Source of the DNA: Kaistella chaponensis
GTDB taxonomy: Bacteria; Bacteroidota; Bacteroidia; Flavobacteriales; Weeksellaceae
DNA: 64,000 nucleotides
Assembly (NCBI RefSeq): GCF_900156725.1
Contig: NZ_FTOI01000002.1
Span: 268,289-332,288 of the forward strand
Reading direction: 5' to 3'
Made by a program: the position numbers and the translations under genes. The notes beneath the pieces were generated by a model. The model had not been told where the DNA came from and searched no databases. It saw only the letters and a program-made list of their open reading frames with translations. Within the stretch, counting starts at the first letter, position 1; each line of letters opens with the position of its first letter. Below are positions 47,709-56,469 of this stretch, piece after piece.

Positions 47709-49823
47709 ATGAACAATAAAGAACTTTTTAAGAAATTCTATTTGGAAATCGCATTTAAAAACTTGCAGAGTTATAAGGCTCATTTTAATGAAAGCAATTT
47801 CGATGAAAATATTTCAGAATTAATCTCGAAATTTCAAGACACTTATGGTGTTGATCCATTTGATATAAAAGATCCAAAAAAGATTACGGAATATTTAAAA
47901 GAAAATAAAGAACCATTTTATACTTATTCGGATAAAAAAGGAACTAATATTCCAAATGCACTTTTGAATAAGCATTATAACAATTTTTTAAATTTTTACG
48001 ACAAAAATAAATTTGCTGATCTTCAGGATTTAATTAATGTTTTGCACGATGCATTCGGATTATTTTCCAGAACATTTCAAGATAATAGAATTAAACTGAA
48101 TGGAAATTCCAGAGTTGCATCGAGCAGTATTATATTTGGAGATGTAAGAGATGATTATTGGACTATAAATAAAGGAAGTGAAAGCGAAATTCAATATCAT
48201 GTATTTAAACACCACAATAAAATTGGTTATGGCTTAGGTTTCAATGCTCAAAAAACAAGAAATAATTTAGATGCAGTAGAAAATGTTTCAAAATTTATCG
48301 GTGCATTTATTCGAGAGAAAAAAGAAATTGATGTTTTGCTAGAAGATTATCAATTAATTGACAATACTTTGGACTCTTTATTAAATATAAAAGAAGGCGA
48401 ATTTATTTTGTTTGGTAGAGATTTTCCTTTTGTACAAAATGCAAATAATATTGAAATTGAAGAGTTTAAATTCTTACAAATCTATTATGATTTAAGATAT
48501 AGACAGTTTTCAGCATACAAGAAAATTTATCAAAATGCAATTGACATCGATGAACCTTTAAATAAAACCATAGAAAAAAATAAAATGAAGGAACTTTTAG
48601 AATACAAAAAACAAATCATCCTTCAAGGTCCACCCGGAACTGGTAAAACGAGAGAAGCTGAACTAATTGCAAAAGAAATGTTGGGACTATCTGACATTAA
48701 AGATTTAGAAAATAATAATCAATATAAATTGGTTCAGTTTCACCCAAGTTATACTTATGAGGATTTTGTAAGAGGAATTAGTGCGAAACCTTCAGAAGAT
48801 GGTAAGGGAGTACTGTACAAAGCAGAAAATAAAACTTTGAGTTTATTTGCGCAAGAAGCCTATAAAAATTATGAGCAATCCACGAAAACTGAAAGTCAAA
48901 TATCTTACAAAGATTGGATTAACGAACAATTTGATAGTTTTGTAGATAAAGTTCAAGATTCGCTAGATAATGATGGAGAATATCGTCTATCAGATAAAGT
49001 TAAATTATGTGATTTAGATGATTCCTCATTTTATTATACTGGTGATAGTTGGTTTGGTGAACCAAAACACCGAATGAAATTTTCGGATATTAAGGAAGGA
49101 TTCATCAATAATGTAGTAGATGCAAAAAGCTTTAAAGCATTACCTAATACTTCCGGTTCTGCAAAACAACATTACGGCTACTATTACAAAGTTTTAAGTG
49201 ATTTTCAAAATTCTATAAAAACTGAATTTAAAAATGAAAACAAAAGTTTATTAGAACCTAAGAATTATGTTTTAGTCATCGATGAAATCAACAGAGCCAA
49301 TCTCTCTTCTGTTTTAGGAGAGTTAATTTACGCATTAGAATATAGAGAAAAAGCTGTAGAAAGCATGTATTCAGTTGAAGACTCAGTTTTAGATAATAAA
49401 AATGAAATTATTCTTCCACCAAATCTGTACATCATTGGAACAATGAATACCGCAGATAGAAGTGTGGGTCATATTGACTATGCGATTAGAAGACGGTTTG
49501 CGTTTGTTGAGGTTTTGCCAAAACCATTAGTTGAAGATGAAGAAATCTACTTTAATATTGACGGTTATAATTTAGTTGCAGATCTTTTCACTGCTGAAAA
49601 TGTAAGTCCTGAATTTGAAATACAGGATGTTCAAATAGGACATAGTTACTTTATCGCTAAAAAATCTGAGGCCAAAAATGAAACTGAACGGGATGAAATT
49701 TTCACAATGAAAATGAAGTATGAAGTTTTACCAATCTTGGAAGAGTATGTAAAAGATGGTATTTTAGTAGGTAAAGTGGGAGAGTTCTCCATAAAAAATT
49801 ATATCAAATCCTTGAAAAAATAG
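47709..49823 (+). CDS. mcrB: McrB-type GTPase subunit (system 2)
   Basis: 704 aa. The N-terminal 290 residues hold a putative recognition domain not similar by eye to that of system 1. The AAA+ motor shows ILQGPPGTGKTREAE (residues about 303), LVIDEINRANLSSVLGELIYALEYR (about 521) and GTMNTADRSVGHIDYAIRRRFAF (about 576), the McrB signature. It is followed by mcrC after 1 nt. It likely recognises a different modification or context from system 1, given the different N-terminus. Confidence 0.9.
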   Translation: MNNKELFKKFYLEIAFKNLQSYKAHFNESNFDENISELISKFQDTYGVDPFDIKDPKKITEYLKENKEPFYTYSDKKGTNIPNALLNKHYNNFLNFYDKNKFADLQDLINVLHDAFGLFSRTFQDNRIKLNGNSRVASSSIIFGDVRDDYWTINKGSESEIQYHVFKHHNKIGYGLGFNAQKTRNNLDAVENVSKFIGAFIREKKEIDVLLEDYQLIDNTLDSLLNIKEGEFILFGRDFPFVQNANNIEIEEFKFLQIYYDLRYRQFSAYKKIYQNAIDIDEPLNKTIEKNKMKELLEYKKQIILQGPPGTGKTREAELIAKEMLGLSDIKDLENNNQYKLVQFHPSYTYEDFVRGISAKPSEDGKGVLYKAENKTLSLFAQEAYKNYEQSTKTESQISYKDWINEQFDSFVDKVQDSLDNDGEYRLSDKVKLCDLDDSSFYYTGDSWFGEPKHRMKFSDIKEGFINNVVDAKSFKALPNTSGSAKQHYGYYYKVLSDFQNSIKTEFKNENKSLLEPKNYVLVIDEINRANLSSVLGELIYALEYREKAVESMYSVEDSVLDNKNEIILPPNLYIIGTMNTADRSVGHIDYAIRRRFAFVEVLPKPLVEDEEIYFNIDGYNLVADLFTAENVSPEFEIQDVQIGHSYFIAKKSEAKNETERDEIFTMKMKYEVLPILEEYVKDGILVGKVGEFSIKNYIKSLKK

Positions 49824-49824
49824 G

Positions 49825-51288
49825 ATGAAGTTATTACTCTCCGAACACCATACACGGCAAATAACTCTAGTTACAGAGATTAAAAAAGAAAAACCATTTG
49901 CCTTTACCGAAGACCTTTTTAATAATTTAGATTCTAAGCCAATAAGTGTTTTTAAAAAAGATCGAGGACGTGACCTATTCCCATTTCATTTAAGAAAAAA
50001 TGATCAGTATTATGAAATACTAGCAAATTATTATGTAGGTATCGATTGGCTTATTCCGGGAAAGAAATTTGTTCAGGTAGAACCAAAAATAAATTCAGCA
50101 GTTATTGCTGCATTCACAAAACAAACGGATTCTTTAGAAGTAGAAAGTATTGCTCTTGATGAAATTGGAAAAAATGCTAAGCATGAAGCTTCATTAGAAG
50201 AGAATCTGATTGAAATTGATTATTTGAGGATTTTACTTGAACTTTCCACTACTCCTAAAACATCAAATAAAATCGCCGATATTTTAAAAATAGATTGGAA
50301 TGCAGAGCAAATTCCCGTTGAGCAAAAAGATGATCGATTAACTCCTTTCCTTGTCGTTCAGTTTTTGCAAATATTAAAAACAATAGTTAGAAAAGGTCTA
50401 AAAAAATCTTATTATAAAGTACAGGAAAACTTAACCAACAAGGTGAAAGGGAAAATTCTTGTTGGTCAACATATTAAACAAAATGTATTTAAGAATCGAT
50501 TAACTAAAACCTATTGTGAATATCAGGAATTTGGTTTTGATCATGTAGAAAATAGATTTCTAAAAAAGGTTTTTGGTTTCGCTGTAAATTACGTTCAAAA
50601 CGATAAGGTTTTTTTTACACATTGTGAGATGGGTAAGAAGAGCAAAACAACATTTAAAGAGGAATTATTAGAAATTATCAATTATTGTCGTCCCGCATTT
50701 GAACACATTTCAGGTAACATCAAAGAACAGGAGTTGAAGAATATAAAACACAACCCTTTTTTTAAAGAGTATCGTAACGCGATTAAAATTGGTGGATATA
50801 TTCTGAAGAAATTCTCTTACAATATTTCAAACACCGTAGAAACAAAGATTACAACACCTCCATTTTGGATTGATATGCCAATTCTATTTGAATTGTATTT
50901 TTATAATCAACTCTTAAAAAGTAATTCTCAATATTGTAAAAATATAAATTATCAATTTTCAACTTATGGTAATTCCCTTGATATTTTAATTTCAGAGCCA
51001 GGTTTTGAAATGGTTATAGACACAAAATATAAATTGAAGTATCAATCAAGCGAAGTTCATGAAGATATCCGGCAGGTTTCTGGCTATGCAAGATTAAATA
51101 GAGTGCGAAAAGAATTAGGTTTTGAAAACGAAGAGCATAAAGTTATAGATTGTTTGATTGTTTACCCTGATTTAGAAGCGCCACAAGATCAGGATTATAC
51201 TATAGAATATATTAGAGAAAACCGACAGGAATTATCTGCTTATCACAAAGTTTATAAATTGGGAATTGCATTGCCGATTATTTCCTAG
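49825..51288 (+). CDS. mcrC: McrC-type nuclease subunit (system 2)
   Basis: 487 aa. The N-terminal part includes LRKNDQYYEILANYYVGIDWLIPGKKFVQVEPKI typical of the McrB-binding region. The PD-(D/E)xK nuclease is at NSLDILISEPGFEMVIDTKYKLKYQ (residues about 383-407). It partners with the preceding mcrB. It ends the intact part of the second block; a degraded RhuM gene follows. Confidence 0.88.
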   Translation: MKLLLSEHHTRQITLVTEIKKEKPFAFTEDLFNNLDSKPISVFKKDRGRDLFPFHLRKNDQYYEILANYYVGIDWLIPGKKFVQVEPKINSAVIAAFTKQTDSLEVESIALDEIGKNAKHEASLEENLIEIDYLRILLELSTTPKTSNKIADILKIDWNAEQIPVEQKDDRLTPFLVVQFLQILKTIVRKGLKKSYYKVQENLTNKVKGKILVGQHIKQNVFKNRLTKTYCEYQEFGFDHVENRFLKKVFGFAVNYVQNDKVFFTHCEMGKKSKTTFKEELLEIINYCRPAFEHISGNIKEQELKNIKHNPFFKEYRNAIKIGGYILKKFSYNISNTVETKITTPPFWIDMPILFELYFYNQLLKSNSQYCKNINYQFSTYGNSLDILISEPGFEMVIDTKYKLKYQSSEVHEDIRQVSGYARLNRVRKELGFENEEHKVIDCLIVYPDLEAPQDQDYTIEYIRENRQELSAYHKVYKLGIALPIIS

Positions 51289-51373
51289 TTACAACACCTC
51301 TTTTAATAATAAATAAGCACACTCCCCAATTTACCGCATCACTCTTCTACAAGACAAATCCAAGGCAAATTAA

Positions 51374-51555
51374 AAAATCTGGCTTACTCAATCACAAATT
51401 TCAGAACTATTCGATATCAAACCTCAGAACGCAATATAAACTAGAAAAACATATCCGAAGAAGAATTTACCGAGAATGAAATTTGTAAGTTTTTCTTACA
51501 AGTTCGAAAAGAAAGTGCAAGAACAGTGAAACGTAAACCATTACACGATACTTGA
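51374..51555 (+). pseudogene. decayed RhuM-family gene
   Basis: One frame reads KIWLTQSQISELFDIKPQNAI then stop. A few bases further, in a shifted frame, NISEEEFTENEICKFFLQVR continues with KESARTVKRKPLH before another stop. Both pieces match in order the N-terminus of RhuM proteins (IWLTQ...ELF, then EEEL.EN...TVKR). A frameshift, stops and loss of the remaining 250 codons mark it as dead. It fills most of the 51289-51750 gap. Confidence 0.7.
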
Positions 51556-51611
51556 AACGAGCTTATTTAGTTGATTATTTAAAACAATCCCTTTACTCTA
51601 AAAATGAATTT

Positions 51612-51640
51612 CCCCGAGTGAAAACTTGGGGATTTTTTTT
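51612..51640 (+). terminator. rho-independent terminator with GAAA tetraloop
   Basis: CCCCGAGT, GAAA loop, ACTTGGGG, then eight T. It closes the restriction block. Confidence 0.8.
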
Positions 51641-51685
51641 GAATATCTTGGAATGAAGGGAAATGGATAATTTTCGATAAAAGAA

Positions 51686-51714
51686 AAATATTTATTGTTT
51701 ATCAATAAATATTT
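51686..51714 (+). promoter_or_regulatory. operator/promoter of the DUF2975-HTH pair
   Basis: AAATATTTATTG and CAATAAATATTT form a perfect 12-bp inverted repeat around TTTAT. It ends two nt before TATATTTG (51717-51724), the -7 box, so it covers the -33 region. It is a natural binding site for the HTH protein encoded in the same operon. Confidence 0.65.
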
Positions 51715-51750
51715 ATTATATTTGATCACTAATTGTAAAACTCATCAAAA

Positions 51751-52287
51751 ATGTCTAAAACAGATAATTTCGTTTTTAAAGGTTTGGTCATCGTTGCCTG
51801 GATCATCTTTGTCGGACTTTGTATAGAAAGTGGCGCACTCATCGTCAATTTTATTTATAGCATGTTCAAGCCTGAAGTAATCTCAAAACTTTATCAAAAA
51901 CTAGATTTAAGCGAGATGCACCAAAAAAATGAATTTGCCTTTTACAGCATGTACAGTTTAATCCTTGCAATCTCAGTCTTGAAAGCAGTGATGTTTTATG
52001 CAGTGGTAATTCTGGTCACGAAAATGGATCTGTCGAAACCCTTCAATGATTTTGTTTCCAAGAAGATTTTGCAAATTAGCTACTTTACTTTTTCGATTGG
52101 ATTTTTGAGTTATATCGCCAAAGAAATAACAAGAAATTTGAGTAAACATGGTTTTAATATTTCTAATCTGGATCAGTTTTGGGGAGACAGTCAGGCATTT
52201 ATTTTAATGGGAGCCGTGATTTATATGATTGCTGTTATTTTTAAAAAAGGAATTGTGTTGCAAAATGAAAACGATTTAACAGTTTAA
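51751..52287 (+). CDS. DUF2975 four-helix membrane protein
   Basis: 178 aa with four hydrophobic segments (residues about 9-34, 66-93, 108-128 and 147-168), the layout of DUF2975 proteins. Function is unknown. In many Bacteroidota and Firmicutes it is paired with a small YozG-like HTH gene, as here, where the HTH starts 3 nt after its stop. The pair may be a membrane-linked regulator module. Confidence 0.85.
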   Translation: MSKTDNFVFKGLVIVAWIIFVGLCIESGALIVNFIYSMFKPEVISKLYQKLDLSEMHQKNEFAFYSMYSLILAISVLKAVMFYAVVILVTKMDLSKPFNDFVSKKILQISYFTFSIGFLSYIAKEITRNLSKHGFNISNLDQFWGDSQAFILMGAVIYMIAVIFKKGIVLQNENDLTV

Positions 52288-52290
52288 AAT

Positions 52291-52503
52291 ATGCCGATTA
52301 TTGTAAATTTAGACGTCATGATGGCAAAGCGAAAAATGTCACTCAATGAACTTTCAGAAAAAGTAGATTTAACCCTCTCTAATCTTTCCATCTTGAAAAC
52401 CGGAAAAGCAAAAGCCATTCGATTCAGCACTTTAGAAGCAATTTGCAAAGCTCTTAATTGTCAACCAAGTGATCTTTTAGAATATGTAGAAGCTGGAAAA
52501 TAA
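52291..52503 (+). CDS. YozG-like XRE helix-turn-helix regulator
   Basis: 70 aa. Almost wholly a Cro/CI-type HTH: IVNLDVMMAKRKMSLNELSEKVDLTLSNLSILKTGKAKAIRFSTLEAICKALNCQPSDLLEY, typical of the YozG group. Co-transcribed with the DUF2975 gene. It probably binds the inverted repeat at 51686 and represses its own operon. Confidence 0.9.
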   Translation: MPIIVNLDVMMAKRKMSLNELSEKVDLTLSNLSILKTGKAKAIRFSTLEAICKALNCQPSDLLEYVEAGK

Positions 52504-52529
52504 TTCCCCTCATTTTTTTATACCAAAAT

Positions 52530-52556
52530 TCCCCAAGCCGAAACTTGAGGGATTTT
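52530..52556 (+). terminator. terminator after the HTH gene
   Basis: TCCCCAAG pairs with CTTGAGGGA (one bulged A) and is followed by TTTT. Confidence 0.55.
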
Positions 52557-52585
52557 GCATTTTACAGTGAATCTTTCCCTGAAAA

Positions 52586-53146
52586 TTATTGATTTAAGAA
52601 GGTGCTCAATTTTACCGCCTCTTCATTCGTAGCGTCGTATACCAAAGATTTTGCGATTTGTTGTTTCGCCAATTCTTTATCGGTTTCCTGAAGTTTATAG
52701 GCGACAAAAAAATGGGCATAAGCCAAATTTTTCTTATTCGCTTCTACTTCTTCTGGTTTTACCGCGGCAATATATTTTTCATACGCCATTTTTGCATTCG
52801 CATCATCTTTCATGGTTTGGTAAACATAAGCTTGGCTGTAATAAGATGGTGCCCAATCTGGTAATAAAGTGGACATTTTTTTCCACGTCAATAAAGCATT
52901 GTTCCAATCTTTCGCATCCTGATAAGCGGTTGCTAATTTCACGATCGCATCAGTATCGTTGGGATTGGTTTCAATTTGTTTCTTTAAAGCTTCTATCGCT
53001 GGGTTTTGCTGTGTTCCTTGAACTTGAGTGGTCGCAACTGTTTCAGCCGCCGAATTTTCGGTTTGCGCATATCCGAAGCTTACTGCTCCGAAAAATAATG
53101 CTGCTACGATTGCTTTCTTCGTGTTAATAACGCTTTCCTTTTTCAT
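52586..53146 (-). CDS. exported tetratricopeptide-repeat protein
   Basis: 186 aa. A signal peptide (KAIVAALFFGAVSFGYAQ) is followed by three or more TPR units (NPAIEALKKQIETNPNDTDAIVKLATAYQDAKDWNNALLTWKKMSTLLPDWAPSYYSQAYVYQ...). A periplasmic protein-protein scaffold is likely; no partner is evident from neighbours. It is transcribed away from the AT-rich insertion that begins at 53340. Confidence 0.82.
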   Translation of the reverse strand: MKKESVINTKKAIVAALFFGAVSFGYAQTENSAAETVATTQVQGTQQNPAIEALKKQIETNPNDTDAIVKLATAYQDAKDWNNALLTWKKMSTLLPDWAPSYYSQAYVYQTMKDDANAKMAYEKYIAAVKPEEVEANKKNLAYAHFFVAYKLQETDKELAKQQIAKSLVYDATNEEAVKLSTFLNQ

Positions 53147-53339
53147 AATTCTTTATTTTGATTAATATTGAAGTCGCGTTTGTCCTCACAATTTTAATTC
53201 CATGCTTCCTCATTTTTAGAAGCTTAAATATTCTTTAATAGTTCTTAACGTTATTAAATATTGTAAAGTTTCTTTGTGTTTTACAAAAAAACGTAAAATT
53301 CATAGTTGAAATTATTTTAAATTAGTAGAAAAAATAACT

Positions 53340-54245
53340 ATGGCTGAATTACAAAAAAGAATAGGCGAAAATGGAGAGGAAATTGTCCAGAATTTTTTAA
53401 AAAGAATTGGTTGGAAAGAAACGTTAACAAACGAAGATATTGAAAGCTATGATAAGGAATTTAGAAAAAACACTAATGGAATAGATGGATTTAGTTATTA
53501 TCAAAATCCTTTTATAGATAATTGTGTTGTAAATGTTTTAATTTCTGTAAAATACAGTAAAAATGCTTATATTAAATCAAATATAATTAGCGATTTTAAA
53601 AGCCATTCACTTGATCTGTCAAAGGCGATAGAGTCTTTTACAAAATCAAATTTAAGAAAAGAAACATCTGGAAGTTTAAAAAATATTAATTCGCATTTTA
53701 ATAGAGGATTGATTTTTTGGATAAATGCTGATCAAGAAAACAGTTTGGATTTAATACCAGAGCTTGATTCAATTGATTTTGATACCGGCATTCCACACGA
53801 TGGTATTTTTTTAGTTGATAATATTCGTTTTGATTTTGTTAATAAATGTTTTGATATTCTGGATTCCAAATTTAATGATTATGAACATTTTTTTATATAT
53901 TTTACTAACGGACTTAATAATAATAACGAAAATCCTCGGACTGGTAAAATAATGCCAGTAGAATTTATTAATTCTTCTATTATACCTTTTGTTTTAAAAA
54001 AAGGAGAGAATTCAATCGTTATTATTTTTTGTTTAGAAAATTTCGAAAAAGAAAGTTTGATACAAATTATAGGCTTAGCTAAAAATCTTTCAAACGGAGT
54101 TAGTGGCTCAACAATAATTTCTTTTCCAGATTATTCAAAAACAAATCATGAAAATGAAGTATTAATAGTAAAAAGGAAGATTAATGATTTCAATTTTACA
54201 GAAAACCTTTCTATAATAAACTATAATAATTATCAAAGAAATTAA
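53340..54245 (+). CDS. GapS4a-like putative PD-(D/E)xK anti-phage protein
   Basis: 301 aa. The N-terminal region IGENGEEIVQNFLKRIGW, then NTNGIDGFSYYQNPFIDN and VLISVKYSKNAYIKS, then LSKAIESFTKS, follows the pattern I recall for GapS4a of the GAPS4 two-gene anti-phage system (G-E-x-V helix, GID, ISVKYS; a restriction-endonuclease-like fold in which D and K would be catalytic). The resemblance is from memory and not verified. It is very AT-rich compared with neighbours. The partner gene starts 1 nt after its stop. Confidence 0.55.
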   Translation: MAELQKRIGENGEEIVQNFLKRIGWKETLTNEDIESYDKEFRKNTNGIDGFSYYQNPFIDNCVVNVLISVKYSKNAYIKSNIISDFKSHSLDLSKAIESFTKSNLRKETSGSLKNINSHFNRGLIFWINADQENSLDLIPELDSIDFDTGIPHDGIFLVDNIRFDFVNKCFDILDSKFNDYEHFFIYFTNGLNNNNENPRTGKIMPVEFINSSIIPFVLKKGENSIVIIFCLENFEKESLIQIIGLAKNLSNGVSGSTIISFPDYSKTNHENEVLIVKRKINDFNFTENLSIINYNNYQRN

Positions 54246-54246
54246 G

Positions 54247-55359
54247 ATGGAAGAAAAATTAGAAATTGATAAGTTTATACCGTTTGGCGTAGAATTAAAG
54301 GAAATATTACATCATCGCAATATTACACCAACAAAACAAAGGAACTTTCTTAAGTCAAGAGGAATATTCATGAATACAAACGATTCAAGTGCTTTCGCTG
54401 CCACTTTTTCTTCTTTAGTATTATCTCCGAATGAATTTGAAAAAATTAAGGATTTAGTGAGGAGAAAAGAAAATAGTGAGAAAACTGCCACGAGAAATCT
54501 TCCATTTGATTGTGATAAAAAATTAATTGAAGCTTTGCCAGATATTTTACCTTTAAATGGGCTTTTTGAAAATTCTAATTTTAAAATTAGTAATATTTCA
54601 AATTTTTCTACAATTGATGGTAACCAAGATCATGTTTATTGCACAATTGATTGTGATACTACAAACTATAATTCAAGTTGGTATAGGAATAGAAATGAAT
54701 ACAAAGCAGAGATTATAATTAAGAGGATTGAGGGCGAAAAGAATGTGACTTTTTTATTAAAATATAGCTCACCTGAAACTTTTGAGATTGTTGATTGTTT
54801 ATCAAAAGAAATTGTAAAAGATTTTAAAAGAAAATCATATACAAAGGAGACAGATAACTTTCAAAAGATTACTTTTGGAAACTTTAATAATGAAACAAGG
54901 ATAACATTTCTTTTGAAATTAATAGAGGATAGTACACATTTTACTTTTCAAAAAATGACTAATATTGATATCGCACCTGATGTGAATAAAAAATTACCAG
55001 ATTTATTGCAAAAATTTATGTCTGGTGGTGTACAAAATTTGAAAATACAAGGAAATAATTTGTTAAATAATTTTTTGATTTCAGAAACTGATAATCATGA
55101 TTTTGTTGAACTTGCAGGAATAGATGTTTTGTTCAATTTTTCTTATTCAGGAGCTAAGGGAAAATGTAGTGTTTTTTATGGTTTTCAGAATTATTTTCAA
55201 AAAAGAAACTCAAGCATAGAATTTCATGTAGATATATATGATATAAAGCTAAATAAAGAATTCTCTCATGTCAATAAGTTAAATGTAAAGAAGTTTTTAA
55301 ATCAAGAATTTGAAAAAATTAAAAATATAAAATTTAAAGAAATAAATGACAAAGGATAA
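54247..55359 (+). CDS. GapS4b-like protein, partner of the preceding gene
   Basis: 370 aa. The N-terminus FIPFGVELKEILHHRNITPTKQRNFLKSRGIF...LSPNEFEKIKDLVRRKENSEKTATR resembles, from memory, GapS4b proteins (an SAP-like small DNA-binding helix pair, LSPxEFE). The middle and C-terminal parts are beta-rich without a recognisable catalytic motif. It is tightly linked to its neighbour and overlaps the nucleoid-associated protein gene by 14 nt. It would form a two-protein defence system with the preceding gene if the assignment holds. Confidence 0.5.
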   Translation: MEEKLEIDKFIPFGVELKEILHHRNITPTKQRNFLKSRGIFMNTNDSSAFAATFSSLVLSPNEFEKIKDLVRRKENSEKTATRNLPFDCDKKLIEALPDILPLNGLFENSNFKISNISNFSTIDGNQDHVYCTIDCDTTNYNSSWYRNRNEYKAEIIIKRIEGEKNVTFLLKYSSPETFEIVDCLSKEIVKDFKRKSYTKETDNFQKITFGNFNNETRITFLLKLIEDSTHFTFQKMTNIDIAPDVNKKLPDLLQKFMSGGVQNLKIQGNNLLNNFLISETDNHDFVELAGIDVLFNFSYSGAKGKCSVFYGFQNYFQKRNSSIEFHVDIYDIKLNKEFSHVNKLNVKKFLNQEFEKIKNIKFKEINDKG

Positions 55360-56386
55360 CACAGATATTAAAATTAGATCTATAATAGTACATAAAGTTG
55401 GAAATAAGATACTACAGGAAAATCTTTTTCTCTCAGAAAATGAGCTGCAAATCGATGATGATATGAAGGAGCTCTTAACCGATTATTTCCTTAATGCTTT
55501 CAAATCCGAAGAACAATTTCAGTTTTACAGCGATTCTTATCTTACTTTAAATCCTATTTATTCTTCTGTTTCAGAGATTTTTGAAGACAAAGACAAATTC
55601 CGTTTTGAATCAGAAAATATCGCCAAACATCTTTTTGAAATCACCGAAAATCCTCGCGTTCAAGGAGGCGAAGTTTTTATCGTTTATTTTGAAGGCGGTA
55701 TTACTGAAGAAGGCAATCAAATCGATTCTATCGGGATTTTTAAAACTGAAAATAAAAATCCGTTTCTTAAAATTTTACCGATCGATGAGAACTACGAAAT
55801 CGAAAAAGATTACGGGATTTCCCTGTCGAAACTCGACAAAGGTTGCCTGATTTACAATACCGATAAAGAAACCGGTTTCGCCATTTCAGTCGTTGATAAT
55901 AATAAAAATGGCGATCAATACTATTGGTTTGAAGATTTTTTGAAAGTTCGACAACGCGATGATGAGTATTTTCACACGCAGGAAACGCTTTCTGTTTTCA
56001 AGGATTTTGTCATCAAACAATTGCCGCAAGAATTTGATGTGAATAAGCCAGATCAAGCGGATTTCTTAACGAAGTCCATCAATTTTTTCAAAGAAAAAGA
56101 AACCTTTGATTATGATGAATTCACCAACGAAGTTTTGCAGGACAAAAATGTGATCGAAAGTTTTTCTAATTTCAAAAGCGATTATGAGCAGGAAATGCAG
56201 GTTTCAATCTCCGAAGATTTTCCCATCAACCAAACTGCGGTAAAGAAAAACCAGCGCTATTTTAAAAGTGTCATTAAACTCGATAAGAATTTCTCGATTT
56301 ACGTACACGGCGACCGAAAAATGATCGACCAAGGTCAAGACGAAAACGGAAAATATTACCGCCTTTATTTTGAAGAGGAAAAATAA
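55346..56386 (+). CDS. NdpA/YejK-type nucleoid-associated protein
   Basis: 346 aa. Characteristic blocks: IIVHKVGNKI near the start, VSEIFEDKDKFRFESENIAKHLFE, NPRVQGGEVFIVYFEGG and YWFEDFLKVRQRDDEYFHTQETLSVFKDFV, as in the 37-kDa nucleoid-associated family. The first 10 residues (MTKDNTDIKI) have no counterpart that I recall. Base composition changes from very AT-rich to the local norm near 55430, inside this gene. It overlaps the preceding gene by 14 nt, so it may now be co-expressed with the putative GAPS4 pair. Confidence 0.85.
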   Translation: MTKDNTDIKIRSIIVHKVGNKILQENLFLSENELQIDDDMKELLTDYFLNAFKSEEQFQFYSDSYLTLNPIYSSVSEIFEDKDKFRFESENIAKHLFEITENPRVQGGEVFIVYFEGGITEEGNQIDSIGIFKTENKNPFLKILPIDENYEIEKDYGISLSKLDKGCLIYNTDKETGFAISVVDNNKNGDQYYWFEDFLKVRQRDDEYFHTQETLSVFKDFVIKQLPQEFDVNKPDQADFLTKSINFFKEKETFDYDEFTNEVLQDKNVIESFSNFKSDYEQEMQVSISEDFPINQTAVKKNQRYFKSVIKLDKNFSIYVHGDRKMIDQGQDENGKYYRLYFEEEK

Positions 56387-56469
56387 GACCTTTCATATTC
56401 ATTGAATTCTGAATAATAATTTTCAGGAAAATAGAGCCATTAAATTGAATTCACTTTAAAAATTACAAA

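Noticed and set aside
34450..51288. Idea that the two mcrBC pairs are a recent duplication
   Set aside because: The proteins differ in length (777 vs 704; 453 vs 487 aa) and share only the family motifs by eye, so separate acquisition is more likely.
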